A stretch of DNA of 47,267 nt from Leucogyrophana mollusca (GCA_021014945.1 MU266551.1:1-47267); one strand, 5' to 3'; counted from the stretch's first letter, positions 22,755 to 35,093 are shown. Program-made: numbers and translations. Notes: generated by a model not told the origin, from the letters alone.

Positions 22755-23557
22755 TCCGAGAGGGCCAGATATGGGGCAGAAGGGAAGAGGAGAACGTAGA
22801 CGAGGGAGATGTACCTTGGAACTGAGGACAACAAAAACTTAACCAGTCCTGAGAAAAGCCGTTCTCAGGTAGTGGGTTCGGGGGAGTTGAAATACGTCAA
22901 GCTTTATAGCATTTTTTGCGTTCCTGTCATGCCGAAACAAGCGCTTGTTGCTTCGGACTTCCCAACAGAAAGGAATGTATTAGAGTGTGTACGTGCACTG
23001 TATCGTGAGGTCGGATCTTGAGCGCTAACTTGGGCGTCTAGTCCATTGGTCTGTCAAAATTTTAGAAACCCCAATGCCTCTCGCCGCATTAATGATCGGA
23101 TCATGTTGAGAGCGCCGCTAGCAATCCAAGATACACTATCAGATCGGTCCTCTGATACAAAACAAAGGGTACGGACGAGCTGTAGCTGGAAGCCGCGGGG
23201 GTACATGGAGGTGGGGCGAGAACACAATCGAGAATAGAAATTCTCTGCAGGTCGGCTTTATGATTCGGCGCGTTAGGCCACTTATCAGATGCGAGTCGAG
23301 CAACGTAAAAATTGCTTTCCAGGTTGGCTGAAACTTCACAGCGGCCGAGAGCTTGGGATCCCAGGCTCGAAAAATGTGAAGCTGCTGTGGGCGCTTGCAG
23401 ACGACCCGTGGGAACAATACCACAAGGTAGTCTATGACTAATCATGACCAATCTGGCCACGTCGCGTACTTGCAAGAAGGGTCGTACCGACTACCATCTA
23501 GCTAATTACTGTCGTGCCAACTTCTACTTGGTCATTCAAGGCTCAGGACGCCCGGAA
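22755..23557. other. Intergenic between divergent genes, with a hairpin palindrome
   Basis: Shared 5' region of the amidohydrolase and HRD1 genes. At 22936-22949 there is a perfect 14-base palindrome (AACAAGCGCTTGTT) with CCGAA/TTCGG flanks that could extend a hairpin (22932-22956). A 124-codon minus-strand frame (23101-23475) shows no family similarity and is probably chance. The HRD1 frame is open upstream to an ATG at 23444. Confidence 0.4.
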
Positions 23558-26387
23558 ATGCCTTGGAACGATGTTCTTCCCCGTCGGCTCCCCCTTGTCT
23601 CGTCACTGAACTCCCACAAGGTTCTCCTTTACACCTTGGTGTCTACTATCGCAGTTTCCGCAACGATCGCGAACGCTCTCAAAAGTCGTAGTAATTTCTA
23701 TGCAGTAGCTATATATCTCGCGAAGAGTAACCGCAGTGTCCTGGTACGTCCCAAGTACTAGCCTCTCAGCTCGACGACGTATTTCGCTCCTCCAGATTCT
23801 GGCCAATTTCGGGGTACTTATTGCTCTATTATGTGGTCAAGTGGCCCAGCGAATATTCTTCGGTCCTCTTCGTCCACAAGAGATCGAGGTACGTGTATGC
23901 CAAGCTTTTGCTGTACTCCTGACCCACAGCTTGCCATTCTAGCGCCTTTATGACCGACTATGGTTCTTCGTAACAGAATCCCTTCTGGCCTTCACCATAT
24001 TCAGGGACGACTTTGACATTCCGTTCGCTATGATGTTCGGTTTCTTATTATTTGTGAAATCATTTCACTGGCTAGCATCAGATCGCGTTGAATGGGTACG
24101 CACCGAGCACACCGAGCACCTGACCTTTTACGAATTCTGCCAAATAGATGGACCAGCGGCCGTACCCAGGCCCCCCAACACTTTTTCATATTCGCATGAC
24201 AACCCTATTTTCTATACTGTGGTGTATCGATTTATTCATGTTCGCATTTGCCGTCGAAGGCACTATGAAGAATGGTGTTGGAGGCATGATGATGTTTGCC
24301 AGCGAAGTATGTACCCTCACATCATATCTCAAAGGGCAACCTAACCCGCGACGTTCTAGTATGCTATTCTCATGGCTAGTGCCATGAACATAAGCGCTAA
24401 ATATCTCGTTTGCGTGGTGGATCTGCGGCGGGCACGGCAAAGAGGCGGGGAAAACGCACCCCCATGGCAGAACAAGAGTATGTGGGTCTTCTATATCGAG
24501 CTAGCCACAGGTATGTTTGTCGGTGTCCTCTATTTCGCCGCCTTACCGTTTTTTCTTCGAATAGACTTCCTGAAACTGGCAACCTACCTCCTTTTCTTCA
24601 TGCTGATCGTGGCATTTTATGGGTTGCCGTTAAACATTATACGTGATGTCTATCTCACTGGGCGTTCCTTTGTCACCCGACTACGGGCTCTCATCCGATA
24701 CCGGGCGGCCACTCGTAACATGGACGAGCGCTACCCCGATGCAACCGAGGGAGAAATGACGGCCATGACAGATCACACATGTATCATCTGCCGTGAGGAA
24801 ATGGTCCTCCATGGAAGTCCGTCTGAGAATGCCGAAACGCAAAACACCACACAAGCGTCTGATGGCCCCAACACGACCCCGAAAAAACTGCCCTGTGGTC
24901 ATATTTTCCATTTTTACTGTCTCCGTTCCTGGCTTGAACGTCAACAGAGCTGTCCTACGTGGTAAGCCCTATAAATTGACTCTTCTTGGAATTGCACTCA
25001 CCCTAAGGCTCCCAGTCGCCGAAGCGTACTTGAGGATACTCCGCGGGAACAGCGGCAGGGTGCCCCAGCTCCGCCGCAACCGGGAGCTGTACCTCGACCC
25101 CAAAATCCCTTCGGAAATGCAGGTGCCCAGGTAGGACAGCAAAACCGGCAGGAACTCAACAATCGTTTGGGTGGAATGTTTGGGCGCTTAGTTGGTAATG
25201 CAGCGCAGCCACCGCTAGTCCCGGGTCAGCTTCCCAATGGTCCCGTGCCCCCAGTTCCCCAGAATCCAGGCAATTTACCTGCCCAGAATTTCGCCGCTCA
25301 GGGTTGGATACCGGGACAAGTACCTGGTGTCGTTATCCAGTATAACATACAGTATCAGGGGGAGCACCAGGCAGACCAAACACCACCCCCACAACCACCG
25401 CAACCTCCACAACCTGTTCCCCACTTCGCGGGATTCGTTGGTCCCGACGACGATTGGCACCCGTGGGGAATGGATCGCCGATGGTTTGCCCTTCCCTTTC
25501 CCCGTAACCCACCCCGGCCAACTCCAACTGTTCCGACCCCTCCAGCAGGTGAAAACGACACTCAGACGGCGCGGAGTGACTCTCTTTCTCCGACTGAAGA
25601 ATTACCATCACCTGATGGTGGTCCCTTGAATCCAAGAGAGGCAGCCGCACAAGCAGCCTTGCGACGGTTTGGTGGCGCGGCGAGTGAAAAACGCGTACGG
25701 TTTTCGGGCTCAACTGAAGGTCCCGCTCATGGAGCCAGTGGCGCAGGCAGCAGTCGTTCAGCCAATGCCACGACGCCTACTTCAACTTTGAAACGTCCGT
25801 CGGCGTTCGCGGGACCCAACAGCTCCGTCAACGGCACTACAAGCGCCCCCGGGTTTATTCCAGTGCCCACTCTGATCCCCTATGACGAACTACATCCCGC
25901 AGCGCTATCTCTAAGCGCCAGTCAGGTACCTTCTCGCCAGAAGCGGGAGCCGTCCCCCCATCAGCAGCAAACGAGCAGGGCATCATCCCCTGCACCCTCC
26001 TCTCAAGCTCCTTTATCCCATTTGCCTCCGATAGTGACAGACACACAACTAGCTGTAATGGACCAACTTACGCGGGAAGCCATTGATGAGAGGTTGAGAG
26101 TTCTCGAGGGTGTCTCCAATGCCGTATACCGTTGCCTGGAGGATCTCACGAGAGTGCGAAGTGCCTTGCCGGATCCCACGAGCTCACCCCCTGTCAGCCC
26201 TCGGGAAAGCAAAGGTCCTTCTGCTCCAAATCCAGCTCCACCGCAACCCGATGATGTCCGCACTTCCATGCTTTCCCTTGCCAGTAGAACACTGGATTCC
26301 ACGAATTCTGGTACAGGGGATGTTGAGCGAAGAGACGTGGAGGAGGGAAGTGCCAGTGGGAGTTCAGATGGTCATGGATTTGAATAG
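23558..26387 (+). CDS. HRD1: ER-associated degradation E3 ubiquitin ligase HRD1 (synoviolin)
   Basis: Membrane RING ligase of the endoplasmic reticulum that ubiquitinates misfolded proteins during ERAD. The N-terminal half has about six membrane helices spread over short exons (YTLVSTIAVSATIANALKSR, ILANFGVLIALLCGQVAQRI, WFFVTESLLAFTIFRDDF, MMFGFLLFVKSFHWL, FYIELATG, LATYLLFFMLIVAFYGLPLN). Then comes the RING-H2 domain: CIICREEM, an insert of about 25 residues, LPCGHIFHFYCLRSWLERQQ, CPTC, with the last Cys formed across an intron near 24960. The C-terminal half is a long Pro/Gln-rich tail encoded in one exon (25167-26387), with a helical segment (MDQLTREAIDERLRVLEGVS). ATG 23558 is preferred because sequence upstream to 23444 reads like leader. 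No defects were seen. Confidence 0.93.
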
Positions 26388-26499
26388 CCGAACTGATCAG
26401 CTGAGCTACACTAAACCCATAAATCTCCTTTCGTGTGGCCTCTATCATTCAGTGTCCTTGTATTTCATCAGCATGGTTCCAATATATAAATTGACAGCA

Positions 26500-27303
26500 T
26501 TAGCGAGTGTTTATTATGAGTGTTTCTGCTCGGCGCTTTACAACATCTGTGTCCACGAGGGATTTATCGACCTTCGAATAGAAAGACTTGTATATCATTC
26601 CTAGGGCCTTGCGATGATCACCTTGGGGCGCTTGTTCAGTGAGAACCTCTTTGAGCACGCGGTCGATTTCGGCCTCGGACAGTAATGGAGGTAAGAAAGC
26701 AGATAGGATATCTGCTTCGCACTGTTCCTTCTCTGCCAAGTCTGGCCGTGCAGCCTTGGTAAATTGCGCGGCAGAATCATTCTGGAAATAGATGGTATGA
26801 AATGAGATCATGCTGCACTGCGTATTGGTTTCCATTACTGACCCTACGGGCAGCGGCTTTCCGTAAAATTGCGATAATCGCAGAAGGTGCTGCTTTTGTG
26901 GTAGTCGTTTTATCCGCAGCGTAAACTTCCGATAGAACGGACTGTTGGAAGAGACTAAGTATGAGAGATCACTTCCCGGAGGGGATGTTGCAAGACGTAC
27001 TCGTAAAGTAGTTGATGTCACGGAATCCTTGTTCTGTGGGACGTTGTCTCAGTCAGGCAACACGCTTTCTCGAGCAGAAGAGGACTCTCGTACTTACCTT
27101 CATAGCAGTCTTCACCCCGGCCATGAGGCGCTCGCGAATGTCTAAGCATAAGTAGTCAACATCGATGATCCTACCACCTCGGGGATGGTAATTTAAAGTA
27201 ACAAAATACCTTCATGTGTTGAAGCTGTGGAACTGCAAAAACGGTGCAAAACTGAAACCCTCCATCCCCGTGTGCGGTGAACAGAGAATGACGCAATATT
27301 CAT
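26500..27303 (-). CDS. AIM41: AIM41-like GatB/YqeY domain protein, mitochondrial
   Basis: Small helical protein of the GatB/YqeY family. The bacterial and mitochondrial members resemble the tRNA-binding tail of the Asp/Glu-tRNA amidotransferase; the yeast homologue AIM41 is mitochondrial. ATG 27303 begins a basic, Ser-rich presequence (MNIASFSVHRTRGWRVSVLH) without acids, as expected for mitochondrial import. Intron 27209-27142 joins THE to DIRERLMAGVKTAMK, and a second joins K to NKDSVTSTTLR. Later exons give SAAQFTKAARPDLAEKEQ, ADILSAFLPPLLSEAEID, KALGMIYKSFYSKVDKSLVD and TDVVKRRAETLI. Length about 190 residues fits the family. Convergent with HRD1 (about 110 bp between stops). Confidence 0.85.
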
Positions 27304-27714
27304 TCTGCACTGTGCAGCTAGCTACGCGGTCTAAGAAGGGATCCCACACAGCTGTGATGGTTGAAGTCAAAAACTTATTAGACGCGTCCCAGAAACTCCC
27401 ACCACGTGCGTTGTCTTTCTTTCCTTTCTTTCTTAGTCTGAGTTCCACCTGGCCCAGCTAGTGACTCGTCCAGTGATCATACAAATGATTATCGATGGTG
27501 CTTCTCGTCCTGACAGTTGACTTCCACCCACCAGCACGGACCTGAAGATTGCCCCTTCTTTCCTCAAGCAACGTCTTCAGCGGATCGTAGACGGTCGGCT
27601 GACCCTGATCTCCGATTCGACCAACCCAATTGGCCAGCGGGGAACACCACGACTTCTCCACACACAAGCGTGCTTGGAAAGCGCAGCCTGAATCAGGCCA
27701 GATCATGAGCTCGT
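27304..27714. other. Bidirectional promoter region, AIM41 and QNG1
   Basis: Divergent 5' flanks of two housekeeping genes. A CACGTG site lies near 27402. Frames in the region have no family similarity. Confidence 0.4.
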
Positions 27715-29387
27715 CAGTCCCGGATCTTCCCGCCTCTGGCCATTATGTCGCGGCGGTCAAGGAATCTTGCTCGTCCCTGCGCCAGAAAGCAAATATATCC
27801 GTGAGTCCTTTATTCTTCACATTAACTTCCGAAACACCCCCAGATCTATAACGCGGGTGTACATGTAAAAGCCTCCAGGGAATGCCCTTTCGGTCAGACA
27901 GCGTGACCACTATGACTCAATTATTAGAGGCCGCATTACTCGGCAGCAAACCCCACTGCATTCCTTCCCGTCGCTGCTCCGTGTAGCATGACAAAAGTTT
28001 CCTCTTTTTGATTAACTGGTGTCTTCTGGTCGCTATTTGATGAGGGGCCCCGGATCTTCGCGCACCACTTGAGCATCTTACATTTTGAGGTGCTAGATCT
28101 CCAAGCAGTCTAATTGATTTTTGATTTCTACTAGGTTAAGCCCGAAGCTATCAAGCGCCTCTTATTCTCCCCGGCCTTCCTCACTTCGTTCAAGCGTGTA
28201 TCGGCCTCTCATGGCCTTGCATTCCCACTCAAGTTCCCCTCTTTACTATCTGAGCTGAACTTTCTTTCCATTCTATCACTCCTTAACTTTGCTTCGGGCT
28301 ACCGCGTTCCCCTCCACGAACAGACGGGCCGGGGAGCATGGGATAATATCCGTGCCTTTACCTTCTCGTTGTTTTTGTCGTCTGCTACCGGCCAGGGAGA
28401 TTTGCTCTCTGCGCGGGGAATGCAGACGATCAGCGAGCAACAGGTTGCGGAGATCTTGGGTGTCAGTGTCCACATTGAACGCCCACATGAAACCATCCCT
28501 GCCGTGACTGTTGGCGAGCTCGGTGGACCGATCTACGAGCTGGTAAAACTTATCAGCGCAACTTTGAACCAGACGGGACACATTTTGCAGCAGTCGGGTT
28601 ATCCCGACTTAGGGAGTTTTGTGGCGGAGTGCTTGAAGGAACGCAGTACCGACGGAAAAGCTAGCCTTGAGGCTACTCTTGAAAAGGTGAGCCTGGTTTT
28701 CCCGCATAATTGCAACAGGCTTAACATTGTCTGTCCAGCTAGTGCGAGCCATCCCGGCGTTCCGTGACATGGCTCTCGTGGACGGTCAAGGTTTGTCAGC
28801 CCCGATCTGTAGAATGCAGTGGTACTGAACACGAGGTACAATATGATACAGCCGTTTACTGTTTCAAGAAGGCTCTATTTCTGATTCATGCTGTGACGAT
28901 CCGTTTCGGTGCTTCCCCGTCGCCCCCCTTTCCCATTCCGGACACATCCCAGGCACCCGTATTCACTGATAACGTTCTTCCTTCGCTACTTGTCCATTTG
29001 GGAGTACTCGACCTGTCCGAAGCTTCTTACTCTTTGTCTTCGGTCTTCCCTGACGCTGGGTCAGATGAGAAGCTGAGTACGCTTCTCGGGGTGCAGCCCC
29101 TACCTTCAGATGTGCCTACTCCCAGCACCAAGAAGGCCCCACCCAAAGGTGGCCCTGTCCTGACGTCGGCTCAGGCGTACATCCTTCGCGCAGCTGCTGT
29201 TGACGCGTGCGAGCTCATTGTGGAGTACGCGCGCGCAATGGACACGGCAACCTTGGACGATGATGTGAAGTGGGTTAAAGATATCACCTTGCCTGACTTG
29301 GATATGTGGTTATGGGCGGTGGCCAAAGATAGGCCAGACTATCGCAAGCTGGAGAGATTCGTTCTGCAGGACACTATCTTCTTTTGA
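27715..29387 (+). CDS. QNG1: Queuosine salvage protein, DUF2419 family
   Basis: DUF2419 proteins are queuosine 5'-monophosphate N-glycosidases; they free the queuine base from nutrient or turned-over tRNA so it can be put into tRNA anticodons. The N-terminal exon MSSSVPDLPASGHYVAAV ends NIS. A long intron of up to 334 nt (27801-28134) precedes VKPEAIKRLLFSPAF. The core shows LNFASGYRVPLHEQTGRGAW, HIERPHETIPAVTVGELGGP, DLGSFVAECLKE, YCFKKALFLIHAVTIRFG, IPDTSQAPVFTDNVLPSLLV, and AYILRAAAVDACELIVEYAR. The sequence ends at TGA 29387 after VLQDTIFF. Length about 430 residues. The Asp in the DNV segment and the aromatic C-terminal helices fit the family. No defects were seen. The first intron is several times longer than others here and could hide a 15-nt microexon (27844-27858, IYNAG). 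Confidence 0.88.
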
Positions 29388-29632
29388 AGCATATTATCTT
29401 TGAAAGGTATGTTTGTTCTGATATTTCGCGTCGCCATGCCTTCACGCTGACTCTTTCATGGACAAGGTTTCTGGCAAAAGAACCTCCGGATGAAGTTGTG
29501 TGCCAATGACCATGTACATTAAGCTGGTTGCTTCGACAACAGTTAACATTGCCGTGTTGCTACCATACGCCTAGAGAAGTAATCCAAGCACAATCGCTTC
29601 AACGAACGTGCTTCTGAGCCAGTCGACGGGTA

Positions 29633-29882
29633 TCACCAGGGATCAAAATCAAGAGCATCATCCTGCTTACTACTTGATGGATTCGGGTTTGATGGACGCT
29701 GAAGTGTAGTCTGTGTATGATGTTGAACTTGATGATGCTTGTCAGGAGATGGCACCGCCGCCGATGATGGTAGTCCTAGACACTGACCGAGTCCGCAGCG
29801 AGTCGCAGCAAGACCGCACTATGGGATCGTATCTGATAATAACGGTTGCTTGAGGAACAAACTTACACACTGTTGGGGACAT
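29633..29882 (-). CDS. Possible small two-exon protein of 66 residues
   Basis: Not recognised. ATG 29882 encodes MSPT, then a 52-nt intron (29870-29819, GTGTGT...CATAG, phase 0) leads into an open exon of 62 codons beginning CGLAATRCGLGQCLG and ending DALDFDPW before TGA. The second half is Pro/Gln/Ser/His-rich and probably disordered. Intron size and borders match true introns in the window, which is the only support. The exon could be chance, and the start could be upstream at 29963. Confidence 0.3.
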
Positions 29883-30225
29883 GGTGAGAAATGGCAGAAA
29901 CTGCTGCCGTGCGGCCACGCAAAGCCCTCCACGTCTGTCGTGAAAATGATATCTCGCACCCAATCAAAGGGCTAGATACGCCGTACTCCTGGGATCCTGG
30001 GGGATACCCGTTGACCAGCCACCGCCGTCAGGCCAGGCAGTCGGCTTATTGGTTGTCGCCTGGGTGATTTCATGCTGAATGGGACTGTAGGAGCCGGTCC
30101 AAGTATAAAGCCAGAGTAAAGCAGTTATGAAAAACAATTCCGTCTTTCTACTATCTTCCCAGCGATTCTTCTCCGAACGATCACCTCGCATCCGGAGAAT
30201 ATTTTGAAGAGGACTAGTCTGCTAG
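29883..30225 (+). promoter_or_regulatory. NAD kinase 5' flank with TATA-like box
   Basis: TATAAAG at 30104-30110 lies 116 bp before the NAD kinase ATG on the plus strand, preceded by a GC-richer stretch. No coding sequence is recognised in the flank. Confidence 0.35.
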
Positions 30226-33200
30226 ATGTCGGTCGATTCAGAGGGAGACATTTATTCCACACCGCCCACAACACCCAGCGCCGCCGTAAACGACATGTTC
30301 CAATCACCTGAAAACGTTATACGGCCTTCGCTTTCGAGAAGAAACAGTAAAGCTTCGTTATTATCAGCGCTGTCGGCCCTGCATACGAAGATTGACTGGA
30401 ACCATGATATTGTGGTTGAGGAGCCATCGCCCCGGCTAAGTCCTTTTGGCGACAGTAACAGTCATCAAGGTCACGGCGTACGTATTGGCAGTGGAGCCCC
30501 GCCAGTCCTTCGTGACCCGACCATAATACCGCATTCTCTGCGACAATCTACTATTTCTTCTCCAAGGCCCATTTCGTCCAGCTCAAGCTCAAGCTCAGGC
30601 TCAGGTTCCAGTTCTTCAATGTCCTTGTCGACCGATCCAATGGATTTACCTGCAAAGTCACCATGTTTCGTCCATTCGCATCTGGATAAGGGAGCGTCGT
30701 TACAGGACTGGCTCCATGCAAAGGAAGACGATGTCCTAGGCACGGACGTTGGCGTTGCACGATCTTTGCAGCGACGTAATCTCCCCCATTCTAGGCTCCA
30801 GCCGACGCCTCCTGTCGAACTGCCTAATCGTGACGGATCAGCGGATATGTTGAACGGAAATCACGATGATGACTCGTACACTGGTAGTTTGACGAAGCAG
30901 CTGGCTGATACTGCTGTGGGAGTGAGGGAGATGAGCAAACAACTTGGTTGGTCCTCTCCACTGCGAGGCTTGCCTGGATTAACATGGAACACTTGTAGGT
31001 CGCGCTCGCATCCGTTCTAATATACAGAACATTCTTATCGTTACAAAGGCTAGAGATAATCGGCTTATCAAACTGACGCGGGAGCTCGCCCTCTATCTCA
31101 TGTTGAAGCCACGTTATGGGGGTCGAGGCCTTGTCGTGTAAGTCCTGATCAGATGGGTTTGTATCTGTTGACTGATCTCCCCTTCAGTTATGTAGACCAT
31201 CAACTGCGAAATTCGAGACGATTTGACGCTGCTGGCATCCAGCAAGATCACCCAGAGCTCTTCGAACCTCTGCCGCGACGCCGATCTTCCAGTAGTAACT
31301 CACTCTCCTCCTTATCATCATCTTCCACATCTCAGCAGGATGACCTCAATGGCCTCCTGCAGGAGGGCCAGCTGAGATATTGGACGAGTGATATGTGTAG
31401 TCGAAGTCCACATTTATTCGATTTCGTTATCACGGTAAGTACGTCGTAGATTGAACTTGCCTCACACCTTGACATGACCGCGTAGCTTGGAGGGGATGGT
31501 ACCGTACTTTTCACGTCGTGGTTATTCCAGAGGATCGTACCGCCAGTATTACCGTTTGCGCTTGGATCTCTCGGTTTCCTCACTAACTTTGATTTCGCGG
31601 ACCACCAAGCCGTTGTCGACTCTGCCATCGATGCCGGTATTCGCGTGAATCTGCGGATGCGTTTCACGTGTACAGTTTATCGTGCTGTCTTTGAGAAGAG
31701 CAAGTGCAGAAAGGCGGTCAAGAAAGGCGAAACCGGCGAAATAATGATGAAGAATGTGGAGAAAGGTGGCTGGGAGGCCCTTGAAGGCGGTTGGTCCGGG
31801 GGATTCGCGATGCCAGACGGAGGGAAATGCACAAAAGACAAGGAGATCATGTGCTTCACCACGAGACCGGTGGAGACCTTTGAGGTTTTGAACGATCTGG
31901 TGGTGGATAGAGGCCCAAGCCCCTATGTCAGTTTACTAGAGCTCTTTGGTAGGATTTTCGGTGCTCATGCTCTGGAGCGTTATGCTGATTGTCGACAAAG
32001 GTGACGAGCACCACATGACGACCGTGCAAGCTGACGGACTTTGTGTGGCCACGCCGACTGGCTCAACTGCTTACTCGGTGCGTTGTCCGACATGTGTATC
32101 TTGTATCTCCGCTCACGCGGATTTCAGCTGTCCGCTGGAGGGTCACTCGTTCACCCAGAGATCCCAGCCATCCTCATCAGCCCCATATGCCCACACACTC
32201 TTTCCTTCCGCCCCATGCTCCTTCCCGATAGCATGGAGCTGCGAATTTGTGTGCCGTATAACTCCCGCAGTACCGCATGGGCGTCTTTCGATGGCCGTGG
32301 TCGCGTCGAACTCAAACGTGGGTGCCGTGGTTGCCAAGATTCCCTGTTGAGATTTGTAAACTGACCTGCACGCAGAGGGCGATCACATCAAGATCACTGC
32401 TTCAAAATATCCATTCCCGACGGTGTGTGCGGATAACCAGTCTGTGGATTGGTTTCACTCTATCTCCCGCACGCTCAAATGGAACGAGCGCGAACGTCAG
32501 AAATCTTTTGTGGTCGTCGAGGAGGGCCCGGCGAAGAAGAACGGCAAGAGGCAGGGGTCATCCTCTCATATCAGCCCCGAACATAAGGTAACAGACGAGC
32601 CTCTTGAAGAATCTTTGGAAGACGAAGAGGAGGATGAGGTGTCAGATGACGATGACAAATTCGATATCGACGACTCCTCCCCGGAAGCATCGACGAGTAG
32701 TGGTGCTATCCACGTCCCAAATGAGCAAAATGCACGAGATGTGGCTATTGGAGTCGAGAAGGCGGGAGAGCTCGGCACGTTGGCCAACGAAGATATTCTC
32801 TCTACACCTGAGATGGCCGCGCTCGCTTTGAGTCAGGGTCCAGGCAACAAGTATTTGCGCAAAGCTCGTTCACGCTCAAGATCAGGACTGCGTTCTGGGG
32901 TGGATACACCGGGGCGCTTCGCCGGCCCCGCTCACTTTCCTCCACAACTCAGTCCCCGTCGGGTAGAATTTGCACCACAGGCTCCATCGCCCACACTCTC
33001 GACGTCGTCCAACGACTCGCTGTCGACTATGGATCTCGCCCAGCGTGGAGCACGTGATGACATTCACTCACGAGAGCACTACTCCAGCGCACGGAGTAGG
33101 ATACCGAAAGACAGAGATTTGGATGGGGAGAGCCTGCACACGCCAACGATGGCCGACATGACGGGGGCACGGAGGAGCCACCGTAGAATCAACTCGAAAG

Positions 33201-33283
33201 ATTATGACCACCAACATCATCGCGCGTTCGCGGTGTGGGGGAACGATGAGAGCGATAGTAATGCCAGCGATAGCGATCCGTGA
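30226..33283 (+). CDS. NAD kinase (ATP-NAD kinase family) with long flexible extensions
   Basis: Phosphorylates NAD to NADP using ATP. Exon 1 is a Ser-rich, probably disordered N-terminal extension of about 240 residues, including a Ser/Gly run near 30580-30620. The kinase core follows: RARIRSNIQNILIVTKARDN, LGGDGTVLFTSWLFQ (GGDG motif), VLPFALGSLGFLTNF, MCFTTRPVETFEVLNDLVVD (NDxxVD motif), DEHHMTTVQADGLCVATPTG leading into STAYS and, across an intron, LSAGGSLVHPEIPAILISPI. Introns are short and phase-consistent, for example after KQL near 30944 and after STAYS near 32080. The C-terminal extension of about 260 residues is acidic, then Ser/Arg-rich, ending NASDSDP. The extensions may carry phosphorylation sites but that is inference. 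Cytosolic versus mitochondrial paralogue cannot be assigned. Confidence 0.92.
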
Positions 33284-33719
33284 CGTGTTTACCTCGCGTC
33301 TGTTTGACAGGTTTTAGTTTTCTTATGTTTTTCCCATCATCATTCGCAACAACTAGTTACGCCGGCAAATAGGGATAGAATGTGGATATAATGTACAGTA
33401 TTTGTATACGCGGCATTCAGGTGTAAACCAATAGATGTATGTATTGATTATGTAGTTTTTCTCCTCGGGTCGTGGCACCCAAGGCTGTCAGAGCCGTCTT
33501 CCAGTTGATAGGCAAAGTTCGAAATGAGAACATCCGATGTCAAGACCCTGAAATCTTCGCGATCAAGGGAATATGGGAGCCTTAACACCATCAGAGCGGA
33601 TAATGAAAAACTAGGGCAGCCTCGCGCTGAAGTTTGCCCCGTTCCATGAGTCCGCGGCTGATACCGGACTTGCGTGCAGACGACCGATGTGAAACCAAAT
33701 TGATTCGACAAGTGAAGGC
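33284..33719. other. Intergenic between convergent genes
   Basis: 3' region of NAD kinase and of the DUF6533 gene; AT-rich near 33330-33460. Nothing recognisable. Confidence 0.4.
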
Positions 33720-35077
33720 CTAACGAATCTCATGGAAGTCGGTGTTTGTGCTTTCTATGATGATCTGCGACGTAATCAAGGCGAAAGTTTGATTTGCTGT
33801 CTGTGGAAGGTAGTTATCTGGTGACAGGTGCTGCATGTTTATGATCAATCTGCAGCCCTGTGATATGGGTTTAGTCGGTACCCCAACGGGGACAAGGATG
33901 CTTACGGCGCAAGATAGAACTGCGAGGAACCACCTGTGAAGAGACTGTAAGCGAGGTAATCGCGTGCTGGACAGTTTGCAAGACATACGGAGTCATGATG
34001 GAGACAAATGCGCCATGCTTGACCACCAAAAATAGTGAAGTGGGAATAAGTATCGCTGACGCGAGATCAGGTATGAGTTCGGGGGATAACGTTGGCGGCT
34101 TACACATAATTGCCAGAAATCCCCTAAATCACGACCCAAGTCAGACGATTAAGCAGGAAGGTCGCAACGACTCACATTGTCCCGTCACGGACCATCAGGG
34201 TGATGATGGGTATAGAATGCCTGGTAGCCTGGAAAGTTCGTATACATTTGACAAGAGTCAGGATTAAAAGTATGCCTTCGACCATAACAGTGCTGAAGCT
34301 GGTTGGGAAACAAGGTTAACGTTAGTTTCTCCCGCATCATCCCACCCAATGAACCACAGACCTAAAATACGCTAGTGGAGTATCTATGCGTGTAACGCCA
34401 CATATTTCATTGAAATGGCTGGTCGACACAGTGGAGTCCAGCCCAATGATTGCAACGACCTTTCCAGCGGCGAGGAGGAGGGCAAGAAAGGCCGCTATTC
34501 GACGGTCACGATTGTACAGCGCGTGAACTGAAGTGACGTTGGTCAGTGAGTGTATGAAGCGAACCTGTTATCGGTAAATACCTCGTATCATGAGGATGAG
34601 CTCGACCAGTGTGACGAGCACTTCAGACATGGTCACTTGATAGGTGAGGAACCCCCTGCAACTGATGGTCGGGTTGTTGCCGCCGATACCAATGAAGCGG
34701 TTTCCACTGCGCCAAAGAGACGTTGTCCACGCATCAGCTGAGCTAAAGGTGCCCCTCGGCAGCAAAAACGTACACAAGTGACCCCAACCCGACATATCTT
34801 GTTAGCAGAAACAGCCACTTGATCGGGGAGTCGTATGGTTTACTATCCAAAGTCCAGGCATGAAAACATGAGAGTGACAGTGATCGACCGAGACACACCT
34901 CCAAATATACTTCACTTCGTCACCGAAGGTTATGCAGTACTCCCAGGAGAGAAAACAGAGCGCGCTGACTGTGAGTGATCAGGACCAGCCTTGCATACGA
35001 AGGGAGCAGGACATACTAGATATCGATGTAAGTGGTCTGTCGATATTTGCCAATGAAGGAGAGGGGATGGCGCTCAT
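33720..35077 (-). CDS. DUF6533-type multi-pass membrane protein
   Basis: Function unknown; the family is expanded in Agaricomycetes and has about seven predicted helices. ATG 35077 gives MSAIPSPSLANIDRPL. An intron (GTATGT...CACAG, about 48 nt) leads to SALCFLSWEYCITFGDEVKY followed by IW. The next exon continues KPYDSPIKWLFLLTRYVGLG; the order TFGDE-(V/I)-x-YIW-x-P-x-(S)-x-(I/V)-KW-L-x-L-x-RY is the DUF6533 signature as I recall it. Later helices are VTMSEVLVTLVELILMIRGI, RRIAAFLALLLAAGKVVAII and TSLFLVVKHGAFVSIMT. A hydrophilic tail ends STNTDFHEIR. Many introns; the last one or two acceptors (near 33860) are uncertain. No stop was seen inside exons I could join. Confidence 0.7.
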
Positions 35078-35093
35078 GATCGAATCATGAGCG
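35071..35093. repeat. Perfect 10-bp inverted repeat at the DUF6533 start codon
   Basis: CGCTCATGAT and ATCATGAGCG are exact reverse complements separated by CGA. The left arm contains the ATG (35077-35075, minus strand) of the DUF6533 gene, so in the mRNA the start codon would sit in a stem. Confidence 0.8.

Noticed and set aside
23101..23475. 124-codon minus-strand frame upstream of HRD1
   Set aside because: No family similarity, and it overlaps the divergent promoter region.
30569..30630. Ser/Gly-coding microsatellite in NAD kinase as a mobile insert
   Set aside because: In frame, imperfect and typical of disordered fungal N-terminal extensions.
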